A stretch of DNA of 64,000 bases, taken from positions 20,210 to 84,209 of IMG/VR virus record IMGVR_UViG_3300030118_007055. One strand, 5' to 3'. The notes beneath the pieces are model-generated. The model saw only the letters and a program-made list of their open reading frames with translations. It was not told the origin of the DNA and did not search any database. Both the position numbers and the translations under genes were made by a program. The DNA is from a virus. Shown here in pieces: positions 18,001 through 24,769 of the stretch (its first letter is position 1; the number at the start of each line of letters is the position of its first letter).

Positions 18001-18814
18001 TCACATCAGTTTCGGAGGAGGTTCTTCGAGTTATAATCAGGCAACTACCATTGCTTTTTATACCTCACCGAATAACACTTCAGTTTATGCAGCAGGAACT
18101 GAAAGAATGCGTATAGATATAAATGGTAACGTTGGCATAGGAAACTTTTTTTCAGCTGATAATTCAAATGACCCCACTGGAACAAGGGTTCATATAGCGG
18201 CTGAAGATACGAGTCCAAGTTTAGATGCAGCAACACTTGATGATTCCTCTTTAGTTGTTGGTAATTCTGATAGAGCCTACGGAATGGTATTTGGTGTTAG
18301 AAATGGTGGTCAAGGACAGATTCAACAGAGAAGAATGACATCTGCTCCTAGCGTCAATAACTATGCATTAGAACTCCAACCATACGGAGGAAATGTCGGA
18401 ATTGGAACTGAAGACCCTAGTGACAAATTAACTGTAAATGGGTCTTTTTCTGCTAGTAGTAAAACTTTTAATATTGAACACCCTACGCAATCAGGAAAAC
18501 GATTAATTCATGGTTGTTTTGAGGGTCCAGAACATGGGGTTTACTTTAGAGGTAAAACACAAGATAGCGGTATACAAGCTCCAGAATATTGGTCTGCATT
18601 AGTTGATATAGAATCAATGACAGTTGATGTAACTCCAATAGGTCCGAATCAAAGTATTTATGTTGATAGAATAGAAGATAATGGGGATGTGTATGTTGGC
18701 GCTAATACTAGCGAGCCGCTTAATTATTTTTATATTATTTATGGTGAACGAAAAGATGTAGATAAGTTAGAAGTTGTAAAAGATAATCCTCCTCCAAACA
18801 CAGGAACTGCTTAA
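12035..18814 (+). CDS. Giant repetitive tail fibre (2259 aa)
   Basis: Starts directly after the J stop. N-terminal about 430 residues are beta-rich and unique. Residues about 435-635 hold five near-identical repeats of 35-40 residues built on VGIGT...APTGNTLEVVG. Residues about 655-810 are a GGxxN/IxGG repeat run like the left-handed YadA-type head. From about 970 to 2130 some fourteen VGIGTxxPxxxLHV units recur, each opening a separate beta module, as in trimeric fibre shafts. The final about 110 residues (FNIEHPTQSGKRLIHGCFEGPEHGVYF...) are a C-terminal domain I recall from marine virus fibres; it is not the S74 autocleavage domain. The product is probably the long side fibre that recognises host glycans. 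It is about 6.8 kb long, more than a tenth of the window. Confidence 0.85.
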   Translation: MATINILDTSSTGFIPYYDEAFTEFIKATGAGKIYNGSGLYDSFLIGMSKDIADITPTISGTLSESLTFASGNTIGTVDIRGTGDNYFNGLTGSTFTGQSLDPSSTYFHGLYARMTGVPGIGGGVATGILGSGADATSFSSGLYSGSFTTDARIYNFDTIYNTGTQSGSGIFLEKSSVIGLSIFDRLGEDIDTNEEFIGNPFISGVHIDIMNSDGSIAKSGFLSGYRQAEFVFGEGDNVNIFGSFATDYGIRTRIVSFDEDISTGNIFLHGNRVEINSINVVDGTGSFLDENPINFIAPNTGLSNALPFTNRQKISDYNISGAISLNLKFEPTRAKFKDVQIFATSGDIESLVLDSKSLIKTQPIFGRVAPIRLVSDDGLDANRDYNFKIIPSSDVATGRPWVIGPYRIAEKKLANTNPIFSNVGFPQNIESKIGFGTSVPPESNTLEVYGTAAGATSPSIVVGIGTTTTTATVGIGTSTAPTGKNTFEVVGIGSTAPSLVIGTGSATAGVGIGTTEAPTGNTLEVVGLGTTSPSIVVGIGSTATATVGIGTSAAPTGKNTLEVVGIGSTIPSLIVGSGSGTAGVGIGTTQLSSTGNTLEVVGIGSTIPSIAVSCGIGSTAGFVGIGSSDPSFPLDASTISKANIAAANSFIFSTGSAIFGGANHIISGDFNVIAGGSKGQISGNNFNFIGGGTGVNVDLSQFSSSIGGFDNDINNGSYSVIGGGRQNLISGVDGESHSDNSAILGGQENKIVAAPYGFIGGGANHLITGSTSIYSAILGGNNNQIKQSQFGVILGGDGSKITHANHALTAGNFSTVQSGHNGAFVLSDSRSAEYTSSGANTLNLRFQSGLFLDTDSGIFINGNPVVTGDNSSDVDTLQTVTSRGATTTNDITVADLLVQNDGQVRANGAGGLTLGNTNGGTIFVSGTSAKSVITPRVNHLYLQSNRDEDDIIFQAGEADVEMARFDSANQRFGIGTNNPQEKLHVYNAGTAVVEVEGTNGSGIFKATNSQGSYAWYVDEDNDSFRLHDFIDSADRIMITGNGNVSIATTEVAPHKLNVKGTISRLNSSNIQVVNLQTASEAGQVSVLNAGGTERVLLHSNGESFFNGGSVGIGTTDPDAPLHIKTSSNVNTLRVDSAYNEGAGAVATIKTTANGNVLSLESATTSDSREIFEVKNSNGTVLEVQGDGNVGINKTDPVSALHVVGDGSNAVRIDNGHLRVTTTSNNDAIQINSSVSNEARILASDFGTSSAHPLKIAGDYVRITTSGNAAATEVARFTADGDVGVGTTDPLAKINTNAQYFNPITDGESTTLTIGTSNSESGKSNIILQSNTEIDNEIMGGVYFAHGSGQADAHRTVAAIESRVSAHGTTSLNGADLLFFTKPKGAGRGSGDPQLFIGDNEEVGIGTGNPACRFHVNCEANEEVARFESQDNDAFIRIKDNTDSVFISHDASDDIMGLGFNQSASSSNLNITSAGNVGIGTIAASTVGGTAALTLQNSSVAMAWGPSVGEVVYHRRLSAGKFQIVPYYGGNIGELQLAPYGENDTPVVIGATAAVADVKLHVEGVISGSSNAMFDGNVGIGTVNPTSRFSVGAMAVGRADGSAVTAMTKTIANTTIGAKLSFTGGNNSNNNIIGGLSMGNEGEEYAGMYSIDGGAGGVTNLALFAGDSTSTNEVMRLQSNGNIGIGVTNPLAPLHLQGSALAGYEAGDVSADTMMVIENDDNARLAIVAADLCDVFFGDAADQDVGRIRYNHSANSMAFFTNGSEKMRIDSDGKVGIGTDNPSQELTISTKSASENNATLHLEVDGTNVEGFINQNNGEMQFISRENTTNGTFKFQGSNGSAFTNYMVIDANGKVGIGSNTPAYKLDVAGSIQAKDAGVLAGVGGDADGFIFHDLYTAGGNYWGYKALSSPNRLAIVTDGTEVLTVDSNARVGIGTNSPSGKLDVVGFYRIGNNVTNNNNKLSRILGRHYNNSELDLNILTSNSTSSTNHISFGGGSSSYNQATTIAFYTSPNNTSVYAAGTERMRIDINGNVGIGNFFSADNSNDPTGTRVHIAAEDTSPSLDAATLDDSSLVVGNSDRAYGMVFGVRNGGQGQIQQRRMTSAPSVNNYALELQPYGGNVGIGTEDPSDKLTVNGSFSASSKTFNIEHPTQSGKRLIHGCFEGPEHGVYFRGKTQDSGIQAPEYWSALVDIESMTVDVTPIGPNQSIYVDRIEDNGDVYVGANTSEPLNYFYIIYGERKDVDKLEVVKDNPPPNTGTA
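13338..13935 (+). repeat. Tandem VGIGT/EVVG repeats inside the fibre gene
   Basis: About five degenerate copies of a roughly 105-120 nt unit encode GIGTxxAPTGNTLEVVG IGSTxPSxVVG. Copies differ at many third positions (for example ggaatcggtaca versus ggtataggttca), so the protein repeat is under selection while the DNA drifts. The array could change length by recombination. Confidence 0.75.
14000..14460 (+). repeat. YadA-head-like GG-N-I repeats inside the fibre gene
   Basis: Successive coded segments of the form (S/A)x(I/L)GGxxNxI recur about every 14-20 residues: FGGANHIISG, VIAGGSKGQISG, SIGGFDNDI, VIGGGRQNLI, AILGGQENKI, FIGGGANHLI, AILGGNNNQI, VILGGDGSKI. This pattern folds as a left-handed beta roll in trimeric adhesin heads, so this part of the fibre may be a globular binding head. 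Confidence 0.7.
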
Positions 18815-18857
18815 ATAATGAATTTGAATTTTTAGTATATTTTAATATATTAAATTA

Positions 18858-19541
18858 ATGCTTAAATGTATATTTTTAACGCCAATAGCTGACACTTTAT
18901 CAGGTAATCTTTTACCAAATTATTTAAGACTGCAATCATGGTGTGAAAAAAATAACTCTGCCATACTAACCTGTCATAGATTGTTTTTAAATTTTGCTCG
19001 CAATTATCTTGCAACAGGAGGAAAAGGATTTGTTGATACTAGCCCACCAGAAGCAGAGTGGCTGTTTTGGATAGATTCTGATGTAAATTTTACTATAGAA
19101 CAAGTTGAATATTTACTATCAATTGATCCTAGTAAAAAATTTGTAACAGGTTGGTACAGATCAAATTATTCTGACAACGCAATGGTTGGAAATTGGGATG
19201 AGGATTTCTTTAGGAAGCACCATCACATGCCTTTTAGCTCAGTCGAATGGCTCGATGAGCTTGGAAAAAAATCACCGAATAAACTAGTAGAAGTAGATTG
19301 GTGTGGTTTCGGTTTTACTAAAATCCATAGATCTATATTTGAACAAATGGATTACCCATATTTTCCATTAAATCATGCGGAAATAAAAGATTGTGATAAC
19401 CGACAGGGCGGCAAATTTAATTTAAATGATTTATCTTTTGAGGATGTTAGTTTTTGTCAGAACTGCTACAAAAAAACAGGCATAAAACCTTTGGTAGTGC
19501 CTTCAGTAAGATTACCACATTATAAATCATTCTTCGTTTAA
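18858..19541 (+). CDS. Glycosyltransferase, GT-A fold (GT2-like)
   Basis: 227 residues. The start (MLKCIFLTPIADTLSGNLLPNYLRL) is the usual first strand of nucleotide-sugar binding GT-A folds. The metal-binding DxD is seen in WLFWIDSDVNF (D73, D75). A later VDWCGFGFTKIHR strand, an EDVSFCQ acidic motif likely to hold the catalytic base, and a closing RLPHYK histidine complete the pattern. It lies at the end of the tail operon, 43 nt after the fibre gene, on the opposite strand from the glycan island. It may glycosylate the fibre or another virion protein. The last 15 nt overlap the convergent gene at 19527-19760. Confidence 0.75.
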   Translation: MLKCIFLTPIADTLSGNLLPNYLRLQSWCEKNNSAILTCHRLFLNFARNYLATGGKGFVDTSPPEAEWLFWIDSDVNFTIEQVEYLLSIDPSKKFVTGWYRSNYSDNAMVGNWDEDFFRKHHHMPFSSVEWLDELGKKSPNKLVEVDWCGFGFTKIHRSIFEQMDYPYFPLNHAEIKDCDNRQGGKFNLNDLSFEDVSFCQNCYKKTGIKPLVVPSVRLPHYKSFFV

Positions 19542-19760
19542 TTTTTCGTCTACTTTAAACGCTTGGAAATGCGGAGTATTTCCATTACTAAAATCATTTT
19601 TAAAAATACAAACTTTGTGGAGTTTGCCATCAATGTTTATATTGCCTGATAAAAAAGTTTTGCCGTTTGGTTGTTCTTTGGTCCAAAAAACCCCAACTTT
19701 ATTCTTTTTCCATTTCGATGGTTTTTTGTTCAAGGGCTTCGATGAAGTCTTTTCTTGCAT
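19527..19760 (-). CDS. DUF736-like small basic protein
   Basis: A 77-residue protein with a Lys-rich start, then VGVFWTKEQPNGKTFLSGNI, VCIFKNDF and PHFQAFKVDE. This follows the DUF736-type pattern (IGxxW.ke..gk.ylsG.i....i.vFkN.....PdyrvF) that I know from proteobacteria and phages. Function is unknown for the family. It overlaps the 56-codon gene upstream by 62 nt; no internal ATG or GTG gives a shorter start. Its last 15 nt overlap the end of the convergent glycosyltransferase. Confidence 0.55.
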   Translation of the reverse strand: MQEKTSSKPLNKKPSKWKKNKVGVFWTKEQPNGKTFLSGNINIDGKLHKVCIFKNDFSNGNTPHFQAFKVDEKLNEE

Positions 19761-19869
19761 GATGCGGTAATGATTTATATTTTGATTTTAGATTTCTGTA
19801 AACTCTCCTAGTAAAATCATTCATAGGAGGGCAAATTTTTCTAAGCCTTTTAGCGACTCTTCCATTCAT
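19699..19869 (-). CDS. Small basic protein (56 aa)
   Basis: The ATG at 19869 overlaps the TGA of the GNAT gene as ATGA, and translation runs to TAA at 19699-19701. The product is helical and basic (MNGRVAKRLRKICPP, then RRVYRNLKSKYKSLPHHARKDF, EALEQKTIEMEKE). The RxYRxLKxxYKxLP pattern recalls small phage proteins that bind nucleic acid, but I do not recognise a defined family. It fills an otherwise unexplained gap of about 105 nt between neighbours. Confidence 0.6.
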   Translation of the reverse strand: MNGRVAKRLRKICPPMNDFTRRVYRNLKSKYKSLPHHARKDFIEALEQKTIEMEKE

Positions 19870-20324
19870 ATTTTAGCGACGTATGTTTCTGAGTCTTTTA
19901 CAAAACCCATTTTTTTATAAAAATTACATATTTTTTCAAACTTATCTGACTTACAAACGGCAGACATACTAACATATTCAAACTCTTGTTTTTTAGCAAA
20001 TTCTAATGCTTTAGCTAGCAATTTAAAGCTTGCTTTTGGGTTATTAGATATCCAAGCATATTCTACAAATATTTTTTTTGCAAACTTTTCACTCTTATGG
20101 TTCATGAAAGATATAACTGCATCATAATTGCCATCGGTATTTAAATTAGCCCAAACAAAAAAATCCCATAATAAAACTTTACTGTTAGCGTAAGATGACA
20201 TGATTGATTCTATATCATGTGGAAAAAACTGATGGAACCCATCCTGATCTTTTTCTCCAAATAAATTATAAATATCTCGTGCGACCTTTCGAAATTTATC
20301 AGGGTTTGTGATCCTCTCTATCAT
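19866..20324 (-). CDS. GNAT-family N-acetyltransferase-like protein
   Basis: 152 residues. The C-terminal third has the GNAT layout: FAKKIFVEYAWISNNPKASFKLLAKALEFA resembles the V/A strand and helix that carry the acetyl-CoA pyrophosphate loop, and KICNFYKKMGFVKDSETYVAKI is the classic last helix and strand (xFYxKxGF). The Q/RxxGxG/A loop is degenerate, so acetyl-CoA binding needs proof. The substrate is unknown; phage GNATs can modify host proteins, virion proteins or amino sugars. It meets its upstream gene at a TAATG junction. Confidence 0.65.
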   Translation of the reverse strand: MIERITNPDKFRKVARDIYNLFGEKDQDGFHQFFPHDIESIMSSYANSKVLLWDFFVWANLNTDGNYDAVISFMNHKSEKFAKKIFVEYAWISNNPKASFKLLAKALEFAKKQEFEYVSMSAVCKSDKFEKICNFYKKMGFVKDSETYVAKI

Positions 20325-21085
20325 TATTTTTTTAATACTGCTATTAACTTCCTAGCGTCTTTAGCTGATATATCTTCAAAAGAGGACCAGTCTCTTGCCT
20401 GTTCATTGCGATAAGTTTCTTTCTTCCAAAAATCTCTTAGTATCGATTTAAAATCATTAAATGATGTAACATTATGTTTTGTTTTAAGTATTTTCTCTAA
20501 AAGATCAGTTGGAGTTATTGCAGGTGCATCATCATATTCAACGCTAATTGAATTATCGGCATTTTTAGATTTATCAATTTCATCTGCACCTACGATATGC
20601 ACATTCAAATAATTCCTCACACATCTTACAAAAGCTCTATTGCAAGCTATAGTCTCTAAAAATTTCATGCAAAAATCATCAGTATTTAGTTCTGAAGCGT
20701 TAGCAAAATCTGTATACGTAATGATAGAGTCGTTAGCGGTCTCGTAATTATTTGACCAACATATGGTGCATTTAGCAGTTACATAACTAGCTGACACATT
20801 CTTAACATCAAAATCAACTGATATATAACCTCTTAACTTAGCAAGCTCTTTTATACCACCCAACATGATTAGAAGTTGTCGATCCTCTAACCCCTCAATT
20901 GAATCTGGTACAGGTTTTTTTCTAATATTAAACCAATCCTTATTAGGATATAAAAACTCAGGTTTAATCATAGCTCTCCAATTTACAGAGCCGTCATCAT
21001 TAAAAATATAATTTACATTATCTAAAAGCCCGTGCTCATTTCTTTTATAAATATCGGGTCCATACTTTTTTTTAGCTTTGCTCAT
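20324..21085 (-). CDS. Conserved phage protein, possible single-strand annealing or recombination function
   Basis: I chose MSKAKKKYGP as the start (253 aa); an upstream ATG at 21124 would overlap the preceding gene by 53 nt. The middle contains GGIKELAKLRGYISVDFDVK, and then FLETIACNRAFVRCVRNYLNVHIVGADEI. The last resembles the conserved core seen in phage single-strand annealing proteins (ETxAxxRAxxRxxR). The C-terminus has a helical, basic SAP- or HEH-like stretch. I cannot assign it to Erf, RecT or Rad52 by eye, so annealing is a hypothesis. It lies among glycosyltransferases and a GNAT, away from the replication genes. Confidence 0.45.
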   Translation of the reverse strand: MSKAKKKYGPDIYKRNEHGLLDNVNYIFNDDGSVNWRAMIKPEFLYPNKDWFNIRKKPVPDSIEGLEDRQLLIMLGGIKELAKLRGYISVDFDVKNVSASYVTAKCTICWSNNYETANDSIITYTDFANASELNTDDFCMKFLETIACNRAFVRCVRNYLNVHIVGADEIDKSKNADNSISVEYDDAPAITPTDLLEKILKTKHNVTSFNDFKSILRDFWKKETYRNEQARDWSSFEDISAKDARKLIAVLKK

Positions 21086-22214
21086 ATATAAAAAATTGTT
21101 GTGATTCTTGCCAGAATTCATCAATATCTATCACTCTATCATTATTGTCAAGATTTTTTTTCATGTGAGCCGCGCTAGCATAAACTTTTCCATCTTTTAA
21201 AATTTTCTTCTTAGTAAAAAATTTAGATTTATGGTCTGTAACACAATTTTTAGCACTATCTATATTATAAGTTTGTATATTATAATCAAAATATTGGTTT
21301 TGAATTTTTGGGAGTGATTTAATATTTTTAACTAATATTGTGTATTTTATATTTAATATATTTAAATTTTCAAAATACTCCGAATCAATCTTATCAGAGT
21401 CCTCATCAACAAAAATAAATATTTCTTTTATATTAGATTTATATGGCATCAATTGCTCCATATCAATCGCAAAATCAAAGAATAGTGAACTTTTATGCGC
21501 CGCACAATATTTTTTTAAAGAGTCCATGTCTAAGCCATAATCTGCTCTAATAAATATGTTATAATTTTTATCAACCTCTATGTTATGAAAACTTGTGGGT
21601 ACGATTTCTACAGCGGGATTTCCAAAGGCATGACCAGCTTGCAATGTTTTAAAATTAACTTTTAATTTTTCTATTTTAATTAACTTTAAAATTGATTGAG
21701 CTATTAACTCTGGTTTGATAAAATTTATCTGTCTTTTAGGATCTTGAGGCGCAAAACAAGGATTTTTATCCCATTCTGGCTCTAAGTCTATAACTTTAGA
21801 TGAATCACCTAATAATGGCTTCGTAAGGCTCTTATAAATGTTTCCGTAAATGTTAACTGAGGGTATCCTTTTAAAGTTCGCTATCTGACTTAAAACTCCA
21901 TCACAGCCAACGTAAAGCATACTTTTCGATATTATATAAGCTTGCTGTTTTAAAGGCAAATTAAGTGTTTTATTAACTCCCTCTATATGATTAGCTGAAC
22001 CTAACTGCACAACTTTTATGTTATGTTTATGGAATAAAGGTCTGAGTATATGTACAACTATATTAAAATATTTATAGTTTCTAGAATGAGTTGAATCCTC
22101 ATTATATATGACTATATATTTATCAAATTCTAAGGGGAAAAAATGATCTTTAAATATTGGCTTAGATATTTTAACACCTAAACTTTTTGCATATTCTTTT
22201 AATAAGTGGGGCAT
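21072..22214 (-). CDS. C-terminal half of a GT9 (heptosyltransferase-like) fold plus an extra domain
   Basis: The first about 150 residues match the C-terminal Rossmann half of GT9 enzymes: IVIYNED near the start, KVVQLGSANHIEGV, and SKSMLYVGCDGVLSQIAN...PSVNIYGN, which is the usual sequence binding the ADP-sugar (D-G-x-x-x-x-A and P-x-V-x-x-Y-G). The N-terminal acceptor half is absent here but is found at the end of the preceding gene. Residues about 165-380 form another domain with QAGHAFGNPAVEIVPTSF that I recall only from phage glycosyltransferases. Its start codon overlaps the previous stop by one base (TAATG), so the halves are probably made in equal amounts. Confidence 0.65.
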   Translation of the reverse strand: MPHLLKEYAKSLGVKISKPIFKDHFFPLEFDKYIVIYNEDSTHSRNYKYFNIVVHILRPLFHKHNIKVVQLGSANHIEGVNKTLNLPLKQQAYIISKSMLYVGCDGVLSQIANFKRIPSVNIYGNIYKSLTKPLLGDSSKVIDLEPEWDKNPCFAPQDPKRQINFIKPELIAQSILKLIKIEKLKVNFKTLQAGHAFGNPAVEIVPTSFHNIEVDKNYNIFIRADYGLDMDSLKKYCAAHKSSLFFDFAIDMEQLMPYKSNIKEIFIFVDEDSDKIDSEYFENLNILNIKYTILVKNIKSLPKIQNQYFDYNIQTYNIDSAKNCVTDHKSKFFTKKKILKDGKVYASAAHMKKNLDNNDRVIDIDEFWQESQQFFIYEQS

Positions 22215-24103
22215 TACGTTAAAGAAAATTGAATTTTATCTTTACCATTATGTAGATATGATATTTGTTTTTGAGTTGTAGCATGAGGATGAAAAATCAT
22301 TTCAAAATAACCCTCATGATCTGAGCATCCTTCCATTGCTAGCGTGTCCTCTAAGATGGGACTATATGGTAAAAGTTTATGAATATTTGGGTGGTCATCG
22401 ACACAGGAAAAATACTTTGGGTTTGTGAAAACATATATATTATGTTTTTTGTAAAGTTTTTTTACGTTAGTTAGTAAGCAATTAACAAAAAATAAATCAA
22501 TCTCAGATTGAGGTAAAACAACGGCAATTCTTTTTTCTTTACCTTCATTGTCAAGCAACTCGCTCAAATCCCGCGTAGATCTTTTAGCTATTATATCTTG
22601 AGCGGTTTTTTTAAAATGATTAACAATTTCAATGGGTTTTACACCAGAGTTTATATGACCCATCCAATGTTTAAATCCTGCTGTATTCTCATCTACGTCC
22701 TCATTTAAAATATTTTTATATATATCTATCAAAAAATCTTTAGAGCTTGGATAATTATTCTTTGGCTCATAATCAATATTAAAAAATAATTTTTTTAAAT
22801 TAAAATCATAATCAACATCGGGCATCTCATCAATTATTTTTTCTAATTTTTTACCTATAACCTCTACTGAAAAATTGTCTATTACCCACTGCCTAGATTT
22901 TTGTCCTAATTTTTTTCTATCATCTAAGCTCATATCATGAACTTTTTTAAGATTTTCAAAAATACTATCTGGTGAAGTTGAAGCTTTAATGAACTGAGTC
23001 CCAGGTTCTCTGTACTCACTCCAAGTTAATGGCAGACCGCCGCTTTCATGTGAACAGCTATCCTCACCGCATGAATAATTAGTTACAAGAGTAATCAATT
23101 CTGTTAATTTAGCCTCTTGAACTGGTATCTCTTGACCGCCACTAGTAAAGGGATGGCAATAAACATCCATTAAATTATAAATTTCATTAAGCTGCTTCTC
23201 TGTAACCCCTTTATTGGTATTAGTTGTATTTAAGCATTTTTGCGCTCCACATTTATTACAATTATTTTCTTGCCCGCTAAAGACTTTAACTTGGTATGAA
23301 TTACAGTTGCTACAAACATAAGTTGTTAAAATATCGTTTATATCAATATTTTTTTCCTCTAGCATCCTAGGTATATCCCAACCCTCAGCCCAATGAGTAT
23401 GCAGTAATAATTTAGCTCTAGGCTGCACTTTTTTAAACAACTTAAAACCATCTAATAAATTTGGCACACTCTTTCTTAATTGATTTCTAAAAACAAAACC
23501 TATTATATATTCATTACTTAAATTATTTTTTTGTCTTAAAATGTCCCTATCTTGATCAGATAGTCTATGAAAACTACTAGTATCTAAAGAACCTCTTAAA
23601 GTCTTTACGTGGTCATATCCCATTTCTTTGAAGGCTTTTTCAGCAAAAGTAGACCACACGTAATAATTTTTAATCTTAGGAGCGAAATCTACAGCTTGTG
23701 GTAATATTGGTAGACTATCTAAAGTAGTCCAAATCATCGTATTGACTTTGTTCCACCAAGGTTTGCTAGAAAAATCACCAAAAGCCCAAATATCTTCTAT
23801 GCCTATGTAAACATCAGGTTTAAATTCTTCTATAGCTTTATCCACTAACTTATTACCATACCCCTCCTTTCTTTGTTCATCTGGACTTAATCCTTGTAGT
23901 TGATTATGAGGCGGTAACGCTCCTTTACATGTCCAAGGAACAGTTTTTGCATGAGCATCATCCCATTGTAAAGCGTTCGCTAACTCAACTATGTTATACT
24001 TTCCAGTATTATAAAGATAACGTAAAATATTTTTTTTATTTTTGCCAAAACCAGTAAAAGCTCTGCAAAAATTAGAATGAATTAAAACTGTTTTTTTCTT
24101 CAT
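22214..24103 (-). CDS. GT4-like glycosyltransferase with zinc ribbon, DUF4214 and GT9 N-terminal half
   Basis: A 629-residue multidomain protein. Residues 1-255 and 295-430 form a GT-B fold of GT4 type: IHSNFCRAFTGFGKN start, VGFVFRNQLRKSVPNLL-like donor-domain entry (about 200-217), and SGGQEIPVQEAKL, the E-x7-E-like donor site. A zinc ribbon with C264, C267, C282 and C285 is inserted between the halves. Residues about 455-503 (FLIDIYKNILNEDVDENTAGFKHW) match DUF4214. Residues about 524-629 (RIAVVLPQSEIDLFFVNCLL...IYVFTNPKY) look like the N-terminal half of a GT9 enzyme whose C-terminal half is the next gene. It probably transfers sugars to surface glycan. Confidence 0.7.
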   Translation of the reverse strand: MKKKTVLIHSNFCRAFTGFGKNKKNILRYLYNTGKYNIVELANALQWDDAHAKTVPWTCKGALPPHNQLQGLSPDEQRKEGYGNKLVDKAIEEFKPDVYIGIEDIWAFGDFSSKPWWNKVNTMIWTTLDSLPILPQAVDFAPKIKNYYVWSTFAEKAFKEMGYDHVKTLRGSLDTSSFHRLSDQDRDILRQKNNLSNEYIIGFVFRNQLRKSVPNLLDGFKLFKKVQPRAKLLLHTHWAEGWDIPRMLEEKNIDINDILTTYVCSNCNSYQVKVFSGQENNCNKCGAQKCLNTTNTNKGVTEKQLNEIYNLMDVYCHPFTSGGQEIPVQEAKLTELITLVTNYSCGEDSCSHESGGLPLTWSEYREPGTQFIKASTSPDSIFENLKKVHDMSLDDRKKLGQKSRQWVIDNFSVEVIGKKLEKIIDEMPDVDYDFNLKKLFFNIDYEPKNNYPSSKDFLIDIYKNILNEDVDENTAGFKHWMGHINSGVKPIEIVNHFKKTAQDIIAKRSTRDLSELLDNEGKEKRIAVVLPQSEIDLFFVNCLLTNVKKLYKKHNIYVFTNPKYFSCVDDHPNIHKLLPYSPILEDTLAMEGCSDHEGYFEMIFHPHATTQKQISYLHNGKDKIQFSLT

Positions 24104-24591
24104 TAATTGCTAGACGATCTAAGATCTTTAGCTTTTTGCAATCTATGTAAGTAAAGTTCTTGCAAATAAACCTTTAAAAACTCCAGTAAAGAGTAAGCTT
24201 CAGACATTTCAACTCCAATACCAAATTTATTTGCTGAGTTTCTATTTATAGAGAAAGAAAACGCTTTTGTACCATCTTTTTTATTATATGGTTTAAAAGA
24301 TATGGCTGTTTTATTATCTTGATAAGAATGAAAAGCAGAGAATTCGCAATAATTAGTTATTGCATTTATCAAACCGCCAACCTCTATCTCATTAAGTTTT
24401 AGTGAGATGGATTTCTCTGTGTTTTTGGCGTTTTCCGAAAATGATCCAGTTCTTTTTTCTTGATTCCAAGAAAATTGTTTTATGGCTCTTACAAAAATAC
24501 AAGGCTCTTTATTTTTTTGGTTTGGCCCAATATCAAAGCTGACGGCACACCCAGTATTTTTAGAATTAGGCTTATAGTATTGTACAATCAT
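24103..24591 (-). CDS. Conserved phage protein, possible ssDNA-binding (PC4/whirly-like) fold
   Basis: 162 residues. The pattern MIVQYYKPNSKNTGCAVSF, AIKQFSWNQEKRTGSF, LKLNEIEVGGLINAI and the final FGIGVEMSEAYSLLEFLKVYLQE is one I recall from marine phages, where repeated beta strands end in a long helix as in PC4/whirly-type ssDNA-binding proteins. That assignment is weak; a separate OB-fold SSB exists at 57791. It overlaps the next gene by one base at TAATG and is preceded by 40 nt without an evident GTGTAA motif. Confidence 0.45.
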   Translation of the reverse strand: MIVQYYKPNSKNTGCAVSFDIGPNQKNKEPCIFVRAIKQFSWNQEKRTGSFSENAKNTEKSISLKLNEIEVGGLINAITNYCEFSAFHSYQDNKTAISFKPYNKKDGTKAFSFSINRNSANKFGIGVEMSEAYSLLEFLKVYLQELYLHRLQKAKDLRSSSN

Positions 24592-24631
24592 GTACGATAC
24601 TATTAATAAAGTAGTATTTTTCTATATAAAA

Positions 24632-24769
24632 TTACTTTTGAGCTTTTTTTATTTGATCAGTAGTAGGAGCGCCCTTATCTCCTTTTTTACGCATTTTTTC
24701 GCCTGATCCTCTTTTAATGCGTTCTCTTTTTTTTCTAATATTTTCCCAAAGACTACTCTTTACTTCGCC
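24632..24769 (-). CDS. Minus-one frame extension (45 codons) of the repeat protein
   Basis: This open frame has no plausible start of its own (only an internal ATG 20 codons before the end). It begins exactly where a -1 shift on the A AAA AAG heptamer would enter and ends at TAA, 40 nt before the next gene. It encodes GEVKSSLWENIRKKRER, IKRGSGEKMRKKGDKGAPT and DQIKKAQK. The SLWxNIxxKRxRIxxGSGExMRxxGxKGAPT peptide is one I recall as a conserved C-terminus in marine phage proteins. A conserved sequence in this frame argues that it is translated as part of a fusion of about 390 residues. Confidence 0.7.
   Translation of the reverse strand, partial: GEVKSSLWENIRKKRERIKRGSGEKMRKKGDKGAPTTDQIKKAQK

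Noticed and set aside
18815-18857. Possible promoter between the fibre and the glycosyltransferase
   Set aside because: Only AT-rich sequence with weak TATATT-like boxes; no GTGTAA motif and no -35 box, so read-through from the tail operon is more likely.
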